The position numbers and the translations under genes were made by a program. From positions 310,001 through 374,000 of the forward strand of contig CAWFNY010000003.1 of NCBI GenBank assembly GCA_963817435.1: 64,000 nucleotides of DNA, in the 5' to 3' direction. Under the pieces are notes generated by a model. That model did not search any database. It was not told where the DNA came from and saw only the letters and a program-made list of their open reading frames with translations. Below are positions 1 to 9,193 of the stretch, piece after piece. Source of the DNA: JADJOM01 sp963817435. Its GTDB lineage: Bacteria > Gemmatimonadota > Gemmatimonadetes > Gemmatimonadales > GWC2-71-9. The first letter of the stretch is position 1; every line of letters begins with the position of its first letter.

Positions 1-759
1 ACCGACGCCAACCACCTTGCCCATCAGCAGGTCGAATGGGCGAAGGCTCGAAACCAGGATCTCCACGATCCGATTGGTCTTCTCTTCCATCACGGCGCTG
101 CTCACCTGAATCCCGTAGAAGAGCAGGGCGAAATACATCAGCATGTCGATGAAATACGCCAGCAGAAATGTCTGTTCCCCGCTCTGGGCCGTCGCATGGC
201 CGCCGGTCACTCGAGTGGTCTGCAGCGAGAACCTGACCAGCGCCGCAGCTACTACGCTCGAGTCCAATCGCATCCGTTCGAGGCGGACGGCGAGCAACGC
301 CGGTTCAACGGCACGTTCGATCGCGGTCGTGATCCGAGGACTGGCCACATTGGAACCGAGATAGGTGGCCTTCCCGCTATCCACGGACAGGTCGTCGAGG
401 ATCAGCACGCCCTGAGGCGCCCCCGGTGGTGGGTGGGAGAGTCCCATACGGAAAACCAGGGAATCACGCACCGCCGACCAGCCCGACCCCGCCTCTATCC
501 GCTCCACTGAAAACTGGGCCGCGCCGCCCTCCCCGGCCTTCACCGCTTCCAGCGCGGTGGCGACCCGCTGTCCGACGGCACTCTGAGTCCGGTCGAGAAC
601 CACGATGCGCTGGGCGCCGGTCTCCCGCTCGAGGAGCAACCGAGGCAGCAACCCGAACCCGATCCATAGCGCCGGAACGAGCACTGTCCCGAGGATGAAT
701 GCCCGGGTGCGCACCCGCTCGATGAATTCGCGCCGGATGACCGCGAGGATCTTGTTCAT
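1..759 (-). CDS. ABC-2 type transporter permease, NatB-like (3' end beyond window)
   Basis: This is the membrane half of an ABC exporter. It starts at the ATG at 759 and stays open for 253 codons to the window edge, so the C-terminal part is missing. It begins MNKILAVIRREFIERVRTRA, the usual N-terminus of NatB/YhaP-type permeases, followed by a first membrane segment (about residues 20-38). A long extracytoplasmic stretch follows, and a second hydrophobic segment begins near residue 205. The later motif SSAVMEEKTNRIVEILVSS is typical of ABC-2 permeases. Its ATG overlaps the stop codon of the upstream ATPase gene (ATGA), so the two are translationally coupled. The family exports sodium or small molecules. 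The substrate here cannot be read from sequence. Confidence 0.85.
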   Translation of the reverse strand, partial: MNKILAVIRREFIERVRTRAFILGTVLVPALWIGFGLLPRLLLERETGAQRIVVLDRTQSAVGQRVATALEAVKAGEGGAAQFSVERIEAGSGWSAVRDSLVFRMGLSHPPPGAPQGVLILDDLSVDSGKATYLGSNVASPRITTAIERAVEPALLAVRLERMRLDSSVVAAALVRFSLQTTRVTGGHATAQSGEQTFLLAYFIDMLMYFALLFYGIQVSSAVMEEKTNRIVEILVSSLRPFDLLMGKVVGVG

Positions 760-1709
760 GCGACCTCCCCGCGGGCGACCGGGTGGGCGGCCTCGGCGCC
801 GACCTTGGCGATGAAGATCGATTGCAGCGAGGGCTCCACCACTTCGAAGCGGGACAGCCCGACGTCCTGAGTCACGAGCGCCTTCAACAGCCGCTCAGGA
901 TCCGCCCCCGGAGCCAGCCCGACCTCCGCGCTCGCGCCGGAGTCGTCCACGGTGGCGACCATGGACCGATCGTTCAGGACGCTGCGAGCCGCCTGGGCGT
1001 TGCGGGTGAAGGTGAGCGCCACGTGGGTCTTCCCTCCCTCCCGCTTGACCTGGGCCATGGTCCCGTCCACGACCTTCTCACCCCGTGCGATGATCACGAC
1101 GTGGTCGCACATCTTTTCCGCGTGCTCCATGATGTGCGTCGAGAACAGCACCGTCCGTCCGCTTCTGGCCACATCCACGACGATGTCCCTCATCACCTGG
1201 CTGTTGACAGGGTCGAGCCCGCTGAACGGCTCATCCAGAATCACCAGTTCGGGATCGTGCTGGAGGGCGCCGGCAAACTGCACCTTCTGCTGCATTCCCT
1301 TCGAGAGATCCGAGACTTTCCGGAGTCCCCAATCAGCCAGTCCAAGCCGCTCCAGCCATGTCCTGGCGCGCTTCCTGGCATCCCATCTTGAGATGCCCTT
1401 TGCCTCGGCGAGAAACGCCAGTTGGTCCAGCACCCGCATCTTCGGGTAGAGACCCCGCTCCTCGGGGAGGTATCCGATTCGACCCGACAGCTCCCGCCCG
1501 GTGCCCGTGCCGCCGAAGAGCACGACCGTTCCCTCGTCCGGCGTGATGATGTTGAGGAGCATACGGATCGTGGTCGTCTTCCCGGCACCGTTGGGGCCGA
1601 GGAGCCCGAAGATCCCCCCCTTGGCTACCGCCAGGGACAACTCACGGACGGCAACGTGCCCGGCGAATCGCTTGCTGACGCGATCAACCGCGATGACTGG
1701 CGTGGTCAT
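756..1709 (-). CDS. ABC transporter ATP-binding protein, NatA-like
   Basis: ATPase subunit partnering the permease at 1-759. Visible motifs are Walker A (GPNGAGKTTT, about residues 41-50), the signature region LSKGMQQKVQFAGAL, and Walker B with the catalytic glutamate (LVILDEPFSGLDP), followed by a switch-type histidine (FSTHIMEHAE). A C-terminal extension of about 90 residues is normal for NatA/YhaQ-type ATPases. The frame is open for another 28 codons upstream, but the ATG at 1709 has an AGGG ribosome site just before it and gives a normal N-terminus (MTTPVIAVDRVSKRF). The ATPase comes first and the permease second in a two-gene operon. Confidence 0.9.
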   Translation of the reverse strand: MTTPVIAVDRVSKRFAGHVAVRELSLAVAKGGIFGLLGPNGAGKTTTIRMLLNIITPDEGTVVLFGGTGTGRELSGRIGYLPEERGLYPKMRVLDQLAFLAEAKGISRWDARKRARTWLERLGLADWGLRKVSDLSKGMQQKVQFAGALQHDPELVILDEPFSGLDPVNSQVMRDIVVDVARSGRTVLFSTHIMEHAEKMCDHVVIIARGEKVVDGTMAQVKREGGKTHVALTFTRNAQAARSVLNDRSMVATVDDSGASAEVGLAPGADPERLLKALVTQDVGLSRFEVVEPSLQSIFIAKVGAEAAHPVARGEVA

Positions 1710-1855
1710 ATTTTCCCTGGGATGAATGAAGCGCGGGCATCTACGCTGGCCGGGTTGGGGAGGTTTCGGCCCGTCAGGGCCCCACCGGAACATGGCAGGA
1801 ATTCATGGTGGCGGGAGGGGGTAACCCGACTCTGGCCCGTCGGCGTGCCGAGTCC

Positions 1856-1861
1856 TATAAT
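1856..1861 (+). promoter_or_regulatory. -10 element of a probably leaderless ferredoxin gene
   Basis: A perfect TATAAT ends 6 bases before the ATG of the ferredoxin gene. There is no convincing -35 hexamer and no ribosome binding site, which fits a leaderless transcript beginning at or next to the start codon. Confidence 0.5.
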
Positions 1862-1867
1862 TGCGCC

Positions 1868-2083
1868 ATGCCCTACCGCATCAGTGTCAATCGAGAACTC
1901 TGCGAGAGCAATGCGGAGTGTGTCTCGCTGGCTCCCGCTGTCTTCGAGCTCGACGACGAGGAGCTCTGCGTCGTCGTGGACCCCGAAGGTGCCAAGGACA
2001 AACGCATCCTGCTCGCCGCCCGGGCCTGCCCGGTCGACGCGATCACCCTGATCGACCTCGAAGGCGAGCAGGTCTGGCCCTGA
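1868..2083 (+). CDS. Small [3Fe-4S]-type ferredoxin
   Basis: A 71-residue soluble electron carrier. The cysteines are CESNAEC near residue 12 (C-x5-C) and a later CPVDAI. This three-cysteine pattern, with a following APAVFEL segment, is typical of the small acidic ferredoxins that serve cytochrome P450 and related oxygenases. The missing fourth cysteine favours a [3Fe-4S] cluster. The start is the ATG at 1868, directly after a TATAAT box. The gene is convergent with the SUF operon, whose products would build its cluster. No redox partner gene is adjacent, so its client is unknown. Confidence 0.85.
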   Translation: MPYRISVNRELCESNAECVSLAPAVFELDDEELCVVVDPEGAKDKRILLAARACPVDAITLIDLEGEQVWP

Positions 2084-2164
2084 ATGGCTGAAGGGCAGGG
2101 CGGCGGGAAGCCACGGCTTCTCCACCACCCCGCCCCGTTCCACCCCGTCAGGACCCGCCGTCTT

Positions 2165-2452
2165 TCAGCCTCGGGGCCAGTCCACCAGCCGAGTGATCCG
2201 CCGAATCTCCGCAGCCGGCACCACCAGGTTCCGGTGCTGCGCCCGCACTCCGAACTTCAGCGTCTTCGCGAAGAACTCCTCACGACTGGCTCCGCCGGCC
2301 TGTGCGCGGTGCTCCGCGACGTCATGGAGCAGCACGCCGCCGGGAGTTTCCTCGTGGTACCGCCCGACGTACAGCGCATCGCCGTTGGTCTCCAGCACCA
2401 CGGTGATACCATGCAGGTCGGAGTGCCCGGGATGAAAGACGTGCCCCGACAT
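2165..2452 (-). CDS. Hypothetical protein, last gene of the SUF operon
   Basis: A 95-residue protein that I do not recognise. It is soluble, with no signal peptide or membrane segment. It contains a conserved-looking block (YHEETPGGVLLHDVAEH) followed by a helical, basic segment (REEFFAKTLKFGVRAQHR). It is rich in histidine near the N-terminus (HVFHPGHSDLHG), which could bind a metal, but this is only inference. Its ATG overlaps the stop codon of the bacilliredoxin gene, so it is the eighth gene of the run that starts with sufR. A role connected with iron-sulfur assembly or thiol redox balance is suggested by position only. Confidence 0.65.
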   Translation of the reverse strand: MSGHVFHPGHSDLHGITVVLETNGDALYVGRYHEETPGGVLLHDVAEHRAQAGGASREEFFAKTLKFGVRAQHRNLVVPAAEIRRITRLVDWPRG

Positions 2453-2883
2453 CAGACGGCGGTGGTGGCGCAGAAACGGTCGAACGCGGCCGTGAGGTCC
2501 CTGGCCACATCCTGGGGCGTGTGTCCCTCGATCATGTGCCGGTGAACGAAGTGCACCACTTCGCCGTCCCGGAGCAATGCCATGGAGGGACTACTGGGCG
2601 CGTAGTCGGCGAAGTACTGCCGAGCTCGGCCGGTCGCATCCGTATCCTGTCCCGCGAATACCGTCACCACCTGCTGGGGGCGATTGCCATGCTGGAGCGC
2701 GATGCCGAGTGCCGGCCGGGCGCCGCCCGCGGCGCATCCGCAGACCGAGTTGATGAACACGAGCATTGTCCCTTTGGGATCGCCGAGGGCGGCGTCCACA
2801 TCGGCGACGGTGACGAGCTCCTTCGCGCCCATGCGGACCATTTCGTCGCGCATCGGCTGGACCATGCGAGGATCGTAAGGCAT
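2452..2883 (-). CDS. Bacilliredoxin, BrxA/BrxB (YphP/YqiW) family
   Basis: A 143-residue thioredoxin-fold protein of the family that removes bacillithiol from S-thiolated proteins. The start is the ATG at 2883, with AAGGAG seven bases upstream. The active site is the CGC motif (FINSVCGCAAGGARPAL, about residues 44-60), and the C-terminal part (PSSPSMALLRDGEVVHFVHRH) follows the family. It lies 52 bases after sufU in the same direction. It may reduce thiols on SufU, SufS or their targets. That use is inferred from position, and whether this organism makes bacillithiol is unknown. Confidence 0.88.
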   Translation of the reverse strand: MPYDPRMVQPMRDEMVRMGAKELVTVADVDAALGDPKGTMLVFINSVCGCAAGGARPALGIALQHGNRPQQVVTVFAGQDTDATGRARQYFADYAPSSPSMALLRDGEVVHFVHRHMIEGHTPQDVARDLTAAFDRFCATTAV

Positions 2884-2935
2884 TCAGTACTCCTTCGGAT
2901 TGAACCGTACCCGCGCACCGGGGTGCGCGCCTGAG

Positions 2936-3388
2936 CTACACGTCAGTAGACACCTGCACGTCGTTGTGTCCTTCGAGCGCCGACTTGAGCGCATGCCAGG
3001 ACAGGCTCGCGCACTTGACCCGGGCAGGAAACTCCCTGACTCCGGCGAACACCGCGAGCTTGCGCGGCACCTCGTCCCCCGGCTCACCTTGTCCCGTGAC
3101 CATGTGGTGGAAACTCTCGAAGATCTTCTGGGCTTCCGCGACAGTCTTGTCCTTGACGACGGTGGTCATGAGCGAGGCCGATGCTTTCGAAATCGCACAG
3201 CCGGATCCCTGAAACGCCACGTCGACGATGCGGTCGCCATCCAGCTTGACCCAGACCTTGAGCTGATCGCCGCAGAGCGGATTGTACCCCTCTGCCGACC
3301 GATCAGCCGCTTCGATCGCCCGGAAGTTGCGGGGCGCGCGATTATGATCGAGGATGATGCTCTGGTACAGCTCCCGCGCGTCAGTCAT
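2936..3388 (-). CDS. sufU: Fe-S cluster assembly / sulfur-transfer protein SufU
   Basis: A 150-residue NifU/IscU-fold protein. SufU accepts sulfur from SufS in zinc-dependent fashion and passes it to the SufBCD scaffold. Its three metal/sulfur cysteines are visible: NPLCGD, GSGCAISKASASLM and the C-terminal RVKCASLSW. The insertion between the second and third cysteines (FHHMVTGQGEPGDEVP) distinguishes SufU from IscU. Its ATG overlaps the sufS stop codon, so the two are made together. Confidence 0.93.
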   Translation of the reverse strand: MTDARELYQSIILDHNRAPRNFRAIEAADRSAEGYNPLCGDQLKVWVKLDGDRIVDVAFQGSGCAISKASASLMTTVVKDKTVAEAQKIFESFHHMVTGQGEPGDEVPRKLAVFAGVREFPARVKCASLSWHALKSALEGHNDVQVSTDV

Positions 3389-4629
3389 CAGCCGAACACC
3401 TTCCGCACCTCGAGCAGTCCGCTCACCAGCGCATCCACATCCTCACGCGTGTTGTACAGCGCAAAAGACGCGCGCACCGTCCCCGGAACGCCGTAGCGCC
3501 GCATCAGGGGCTGGGCACAGTGGTGACTCGCCCGGACCGCCACGCCCTGCAGATCCAGCACGGTGCCGACATCGTGGGGATGGACGCCATCCATCACGAA
3601 GGAGAGCACACTGACCTTCTCCCGGGCCGTCCCGATGAGGCGCACCCCCGGAATCGTGGCGACCCGGCTGGTGGCGTACTCGAGCAGATCCGATTCGAAT
3701 GCCGCGAGGGCACTCCAGTCGAGAGCCTGAAGGTAGCGCACTGCCGCGCCGAGACCGATGGCCTGGATGATCGGCGGCGTTCCAGCCTCGAAACGAGCGG
3801 GCACCGGGGCATAGGTCGTCCCCTCGAAGCTGACGCTCTGGATCATCCCTCCCCCGCCCTGCCAGGGCGGCATCGCGTCGAGCAGCGCCGCTCGCCCATA
3901 GACAAAGCCGACCCCGGTAGGGCCGTACATTTTGTGGGCGGATGCCACGTAGAAATCGCAGCCGAGGGCCGCGACGCTGACCGGCAGGTGGGCGACGGCC
4001 TGCGCCCCGTCGACGACGACCACCGCCCCGGCGGCGTGGGCCAGATCGCTGACCGCCCGGACATCGTTGACGGTCCCCAGCACGTTGGAAACGTGGGCGA
4101 GCGCGACGATGCGGGTTCGCGGCGAGATGAGGGACGCCGCGGCCAAGAGATCGAGCTCGCCCTCGTCAGTCACCGGGATCACCCGGATGACCGCTCCCGT
4201 CGTCTGCGCGACGAGCTGCCACGGGACGATGTTCGAATGATGTTCCATCGCGGTGAGCAGGATCTCGTCACCCGCCCGGAGCACCTGTCGGCCATAACTC
4301 TGGGCGATCAGGTTGAGCCCGGCGGTCGTCCCCGCCGTGATGATGATCTCGGTTGGCTCCGCCGCCCCGAGGAAGCGGGCGAGGTCGGCACGCACCTGGT
4401 CGTAGGCCTGGGTCGCGCGCTGACTGAGGGTGTGAACGCCGCGGTGAACGTTTGCGTTGTGGAGCAGCGCAAAATCACTCTCCGCCTCCACGACGGCGCG
4501 GGGCTTCTGACTGGTGGCCGCATTGTCCAGATAGACCAGCGGCTTGCCCTGTACCCGCGTGTGGAGGATCGGGAAGTCGCGCCGCAGGCGGGCGACGTCG
4601 AGCCGGTGCATCGCCGCCGGCGCCGTCAT
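3388..4629 (-). CDS. sufS: Cysteine desulfurase SufS
   Basis: A 413-residue PLP enzyme that takes sulfur from cysteine for cluster assembly. The PLP lysine is in SAHKMYGPTGVGF, and the upstream DGAQAVAH supplies the cofactor aspartate. The catalytic cysteine lies in RASHHCAQPLMRRYG. The usual family sequence there is R-T/A-G-H-H-C, so a serine replaces the glycine before HHC. Length and overall pattern match group II (SufS/CsdA) enzymes. The gene starts seven bases after the sufD stop codon. Confidence 0.95.
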   Translation of the reverse strand: MTAPAAMHRLDVARLRRDFPILHTRVQGKPLVYLDNAATSQKPRAVVEAESDFALLHNANVHRGVHTLSQRATQAYDQVRADLARFLGAAEPTEIIITAGTTAGLNLIAQSYGRQVLRAGDEILLTAMEHHSNIVPWQLVAQTTGAVIRVIPVTDEGELDLLAAASLISPRTRIVALAHVSNVLGTVNDVRAVSDLAHAAGAVVVVDGAQAVAHLPVSVAALGCDFYVASAHKMYGPTGVGFVYGRAALLDAMPPWQGGGGMIQSVSFEGTTYAPVPARFEAGTPPIIQAIGLGAAVRYLQALDWSALAAFESDLLEYATSRVATIPGVRLIGTAREKVSVLSFVMDGVHPHDVGTVLDLQGVAVRASHHCAQPLMRRYGVPGTVRASFALYNTREDVDALVSGLLEVRKVFG

Positions 4630-4636
4630 CGCGCGC

Positions 4637-5943
4637 TCACCCTTCCACCCGCGTCTCGAGCCGTTCCATCACGACCGCCTCCAGCGCGGCCCGCATGGGC
4701 TCGTAGGGGAGTTCTTCCAGGACGTCGGCGGCAAAGGCGTAGATCAGGATCTTCCGGCCCAGCTCGCCCCCGATGCCACGGCTCTTGAGATAGAAGGCCG
4801 AAGCTTCGTCGAGATTGCCGATCGTGGCGCCGTGGGTGCACTTCACGTCGTCCGCGAAGATCTCGAGCTGCGGCTTGGTGTCGATCCGCGCGGTGTCGGA
4901 GAGCAGCAGGGCCCGATTGGTCTGCTTGGCGTCGGTCTTCTGCGCGACCGGGGTCACGTAGATCTTGCCGTTGAAGACCCCGTGCGAACGACCGTCGAGA
5001 ATGCCCTTGTAGACTTCGCGGGTCGAACAATTGGGATGCGCGTGGAGCAGGGAGGTGTGATTGTCGACTTCCTGCCTGCCTCGGCCCATGTACAGGCCGA
5101 GCATTTGCGACTCGATGCCCGGACCGTCGAGGTTGACATCCAGGTTGTTGCGGCACAGGGCCGCGCCGAAGCTCACGGAGTGGGAGAAGCCGCGGCTGTC
5201 CCGGCCCTGCCGGATGTGCGTCGTCCCCACGTGGTAGGCCTGTTCGCTCTCGCGCTGAATCTTGGTGTGTTCGAAATGCGCCCCGTCGCCGATCACCGCC
5301 TCGGTGACCGCGTTGGTGAAGTAGGTCCCCTGCGACAGCCCGACGTAGCTCTCGATGACCGCGGCCCGACCGCCCGCTTCGACCAGGACGAAGTTGCGGG
5401 GGTAGGTCACGGCGCCATCGGCGCGACCGTCGGAGACGAACACCGCATGAATCGGTGCCCCGGCGTCCGCACCGGATGCCACGTGCACAAAGAGTCCGTC
5501 CCGCACGAAGGCGGTATTGAGCGCGGTGAACCCGTCCTGTTCGACCTTGGCATACTTGCCGAGGTGCTGGTCCAGAATCGCCGACTCGGGCCCCAGTGCC
5601 CCGGCGAGATTGCGGATGGTCACGCCCGGCGGAAGCGGCGAGAGGGTGGAAAGGTTCGGGGCGTAGCGTCCATTGACGAACACCAGGGTGCTCACGCCCG
5701 GAATCGGGTAGAGGAACGGCGCGAGCTCCTCGATCCGGATGCCGCTGACGTCGGCGGGAGCGAGACGGAAACTCGTCCCGGTCAGCGGCGCGAGATCCAC
5801 GAAGCGCCAGTCCTCTTCCCGGGGCGACGGGAAGCCGGCGGACGCGAAGCGGGCGGCGGCTGACTGCCGCAGCCCCTGGAGCCACGGCGCCTTCGAACCG
5901 CCGTTCCGGCTGAAGGTCTCGAAGTCCTGCAGGTAGGTCGCGC

Positions 5944-5947
<4 letters not shown>
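4637..5947 (-). CDS. sufD: Fe-S cluster assembly protein SufD
   Basis: A SufD component of the SufBC2D scaffold, about 436 residues. The core beta-helix region has family motifs such as SREVYKGILDGRSHGVFNGK and CTHGATIGNLDEASAFYL; the latter includes the conserved histidine at the SufB-SufD interface. I chose the GTG at 5947, whose GTGA overlaps the sufC stop. Another GTG nine codons upstream (5974) is also possible but would overlap sufC by about 30 bases. The order sufB-sufC-sufD-sufS-sufU is the common SUF layout. Confidence 0.93.
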
Positions 5948-6699
<752 letters not shown>

Positions 6700-6711
6700 T
6701 GGTCGGGTCCC

Positions 6712-8163
6712 TTAGCCCACGCTGCCTTCGAGGCTCACACCGAGGAGCTTCTGCGCCTCGACCGCGAACTCCATGGGCAGCTCCTTGAAGACTTCCTTGC
6801 AGAAGCCGTTGACGATCATGCTGATGGCGTTCTCGGTATTGAGACCGCGCTGCTTGAGATAGAAGATCTGGTCCTCGCCGATCTTGGAGGTGGAGGCTTC
6901 GTGCTCCACCGCCGCCGTCGGATTCTGGACGTCGATATACGGAAAGGTGTGGGCGCCGCAGCGGTTGCCGATGAGCATCGAGTCACACTGGGTATAGTTG
7001 CGCGCCCCGGCGGCCCGGGCCAGCACCTTCACCTGACCGCGGTAGCTGTTGTTGCCGTGTCCGGCGGAGATGCCCTTGGAGACGATCGTGCTGCGAGTGT
7101 CACGCCCCACGTGAATCATCTTGGTCCCGGTGTCGGCCTGCTGCCGCCCGTTGACCACCGCGACCGAGTAGAACTCGCCCACCGAGCGATCGCCCTGGAG
7201 GATGACGCTCGGGTATTTCCAGGTGATCGCGGAACCGGTCTCGACCTGGGTCCAGGAAATCTTGCTGTCGTCGCCGGCGCACTTGCCCCGCTTGGTGACG
7301 AAGTTGTAGATGCCGCCCTTGCCCTCGGCATCGCCCGCATACCAGTTCTGCACCGTGGAGTACTTGATGGAGGCGCCCTTGAGGGCGACGAGTTCCACCA
7401 CCGCGGCGTGCAGCTGGTTGGTGTCGCGCTTCGGGGCGGTGCAACCCTCGAGGTAGCTCACCGAGGCGCCCTCGTCCGCCACGATGAGGGTGCGCTCGAA
7501 CTGACCGGTATCCGCGCTGTTGATGCGGAAGTAGGTGCTCAGCTCCATGGGACAGCGGACGCCCTTCGGGACGTACACGAAGGATCCGTCGCTGAAGACG
7601 GCCGTATTCAGCGCCGCGAAGAAATTGTCGTTGTACGGCACGACCGAGCCGAGGTACTTCTGCACCAGCTCGGGATGCTCACGCACCGCCTCGCTCATGG
7701 AGCAGAAGATGACCCCCGACTTGGCGAGCGTCTCCTTGAAGGTCGTCGCGACGGAGACGCTGTCGAAGATGGCATCCACCGCGACACCGGCCAGCAACTT
7801 CTGCTCCGAGAGCGGGATCCCCAGCTTCTCGTAGGTTCGCAGCAGTTCGGGATCAACTTCCTCAAGGCTGCCCAGCGGCTTCCTGGTCTTCGGCGCCGAG
7901 TAGTAGATCACGTTCTGGTAGTCGATCGCCGGGTAGGAGATGTTCGCCCAGTGATGCGGCTCCTTCATCTCGAGCCAGCGGCGGTAGCCCTTCAGCCGCC
8001 AGTCCAGCATCCAGGCCGGCTCCTGCTTCTTGGCGGAGATGACCCTGACGACGTCCTCGCTCAAGCCGCGCGGGATCGAGTCCGCCTCGATGTCAGTGAC
8101 GAACCCGTACTGGTACTCGCGATTGACCAGGGACTCGACCGACGATTCCGTCGATGAACTCAT
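6712..8163 (-). CDS. sufB: Fe-S cluster assembly scaffold SufB
   Basis: A 483-residue SufB scaffold on which the cluster is built. The family's hallmark segments are present: REYQYGFVTDIEADSIPRGL at the N-terminus, VPKGVRCPMELSTYFRIN, LEGCTAP and the C-terminal SKIGEDQIFYLKQRGL. Length is normal for the family. Its ATG overlaps the sufR stop codon (ATGA), so sufB output is coupled to the regulator. Confidence 0.97.
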   Translation of the reverse strand: MSSSTESSVESLVNREYQYGFVTDIEADSIPRGLSEDVVRVISAKKQEPAWMLDWRLKGYRRWLEMKEPHHWANISYPAIDYQNVIYYSAPKTRKPLGSLEEVDPELLRTYEKLGIPLSEQKLLAGVAVDAIFDSVSVATTFKETLAKSGVIFCSMSEAVREHPELVQKYLGSVVPYNDNFFAALNTAVFSDGSFVYVPKGVRCPMELSTYFRINSADTGQFERTLIVADEGASVSYLEGCTAPKRDTNQLHAAVVELVALKGASIKYSTVQNWYAGDAEGKGGIYNFVTKRGKCAGDDSKISWTQVETGSAITWKYPSVILQGDRSVGEFYSVAVVNGRQQADTGTKMIHVGRDTRSTIVSKGISAGHGNNSYRGQVKVLARAAGARNYTQCDSMLIGNRCGAHTFPYIDVQNPTAAVEHEASTSKIGEDQIFYLKQRGLNTENAISMIVNGFCKEVFKELPMEFAVEAQKLLGVSLEGSVG

Positions 8164-8894
8164 TGCTGCTCCTCACGGGCCGGCCCAGCCGACCCCTGCA
8201 ACACCGTAAGCGTCGGGTCCGCCGTCGTGGCGAACCGCACGTGGTATTCACAGGCCGCGCACCCATCCAGCATGTGGGCTTCCCGCTGGACAGCCGCCGA
8301 CAGCACCTCTTCCAGAAACCGGACCTCGGCGGCGCAGATCTCGGGGAAGCGCTCCGCGACGGCACGGATGGCACAGTGATGCTCCGTGAGACGGAATCCG
8401 CCCACCCCTTCCCCGGCCTGCCACTCCGCCATGAACCCCCCCTCGACGAGGGCCCGGAGGACCACATCCATCCGGCGCTCCGGTGATGCATTGGCGAGTT
8501 CCGCCTGAAGCTTCCGGGCAAGGCCATCGAAACGGGTCTCCAGGGCCGCTACGACGGCCTCTCGCCCAGTCTGCTCCATGACCCGATCGAGCAATTCGGT
8601 CAGCACTTCCTTGTAGCGCTGAGGGAAGAGCGCCTCGCCCGCCGGGTTGAGATGCCAGACGTAGGTCGGTGCCCCCACCCCACGCTGCTCCCGGCGATAC
8701 CCGATGACCGCCTCGGCCTCGAGCTCCTTGAGGTGGTGCCGGATTGCATTGGAGGACAGACCCAGATGCTCCGCGAGCTCGCGAGCGGTCAGCGATCCGG
8801 AACGCTTCAGAGCCACGAGCACCATGCCCCGCGGCCCCTTGTAGGCGGGCGGGAGCGGGTGCTCGGCGAGCTGTTCGGCAATCGAGGTTCCCAT
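8160..8894 (-). CDS. sufR: SufR-type iron-sulfur transcriptional regulator
   Basis: A DNA-binding protein of about 244 residues, probably the repressor of the operon it heads. The N-terminal winged helix has GSLTARELAEHLGLSSNAIR as its helix-turn-helix. The C-terminal half carries four cysteines: EHHC, a second after 12 residues (PEIC), and the pair CAAC near the end (LDGCAACEYH). This is the type of pattern that binds an Fe-S cluster in SufR proteins. The frame opens at a TTG at 8933, but that TTG is part of a -35 hexamer, so the ATG at 8894 is the better start. If an Fe-S cluster is needed for DNA binding, loss of the cluster would raise sufBCDSU expression. This is known for SufR and inferred here. 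Confidence 0.88.
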   Translation of the reverse strand: MGTSIAEQLAEHPLPPAYKGPRGMVLVALKRSGSLTARELAEHLGLSSNAIRHHLKELEAEAVIGYRREQRGVGAPTYVWHLNPAGEALFPQRYKEVLTELLDRVMEQTGREAVVAALETRFDGLARKLQAELANASPERRMDVVLRALVEGGFMAEWQAGEGVGGFRLTEHHCAIRAVAERFPEICAAEVRFLEEVLSAAVQREAHMLDGCAACEYHVRFATTADPTLTVLQGSAGPAREEQQ

Positions 8895-8904
8895 AGAGGG
8901 GGTA

Positions 8905-8933
8905 ATCCTATCGGTGACCACGGTATTTGTCAA
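8905..8933 (-). promoter_or_regulatory. sigma70-type promoter of the suf operon
   Basis: Read on the minus strand: TTGACA (8933-8928), a 17-base spacer, then TAGGAT (8910-8905). The -35 is perfect and the -10 matches 4 of 6. The ATG of sufR begins 10 bases after the -10, so the leader would be only a few bases long. Confidence 0.7.
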
Positions 8934-8942
8934 CTAAATACC
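8922..8942. promoter_or_regulatory. Inverted repeat overlapping the suf -35 (candidate SufR operator)
   Basis: GGTATTT and AAATACC form a perfect 7+7 inverted repeat separated by 7 bases, and the centre covers most of the -35 hexamer. A repressor bound here would block RNA polymerase. SufR is the obvious candidate because its gene is the first one transcribed. Confidence 0.55.
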
Positions 8943-9193
8943 ATATCATTGGAGCGAACAGCGTATTGCATTGTTCATGAACGACTTCAGGGACGTTGCG
9001 CTACCACAAAATGGCGCGAATCCGCGATGCGATTCAGGCCGGAAGAGTGCGAATCAGTTAGTAGTAGCTGTCAGTACTGTGCAACAGCCATTCACTGGTA
9101 CCGCAGACGCGCCATCTTGAATCGCGCTATTGTGATCCCACGATTGAAAGACAAGATTGGGTGACGTTTACCGCACCCTGACCGGACGATGAT
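8943..9193. other. Intergenic region of lower GC content
   Basis: These 251 bases lie between the divergent suf promoter and the deformylase gene. The composition is visibly less GC-rich than the flanks. I see no credible gene, hairpin terminator or RNA. It must hold the promoter of the deformylase gene, but no clear hexamer pair stands out. Confidence 0.5.

Noticed and set aside
2109..2122. GAAGCC-ac-GGCTTC hairpin between the ferredoxin gene and the SUF operon
   Set aside because: Only six pairs with a two-base loop and no T-run; too weak to call a terminator.
8894..8933. TTG at 8933 as the sufR start
   Set aside because: The TTG is the beginning of the TTGACA -35 hexamer, so it would lie upstream of the transcript. 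The ATG at 8894 is used instead.
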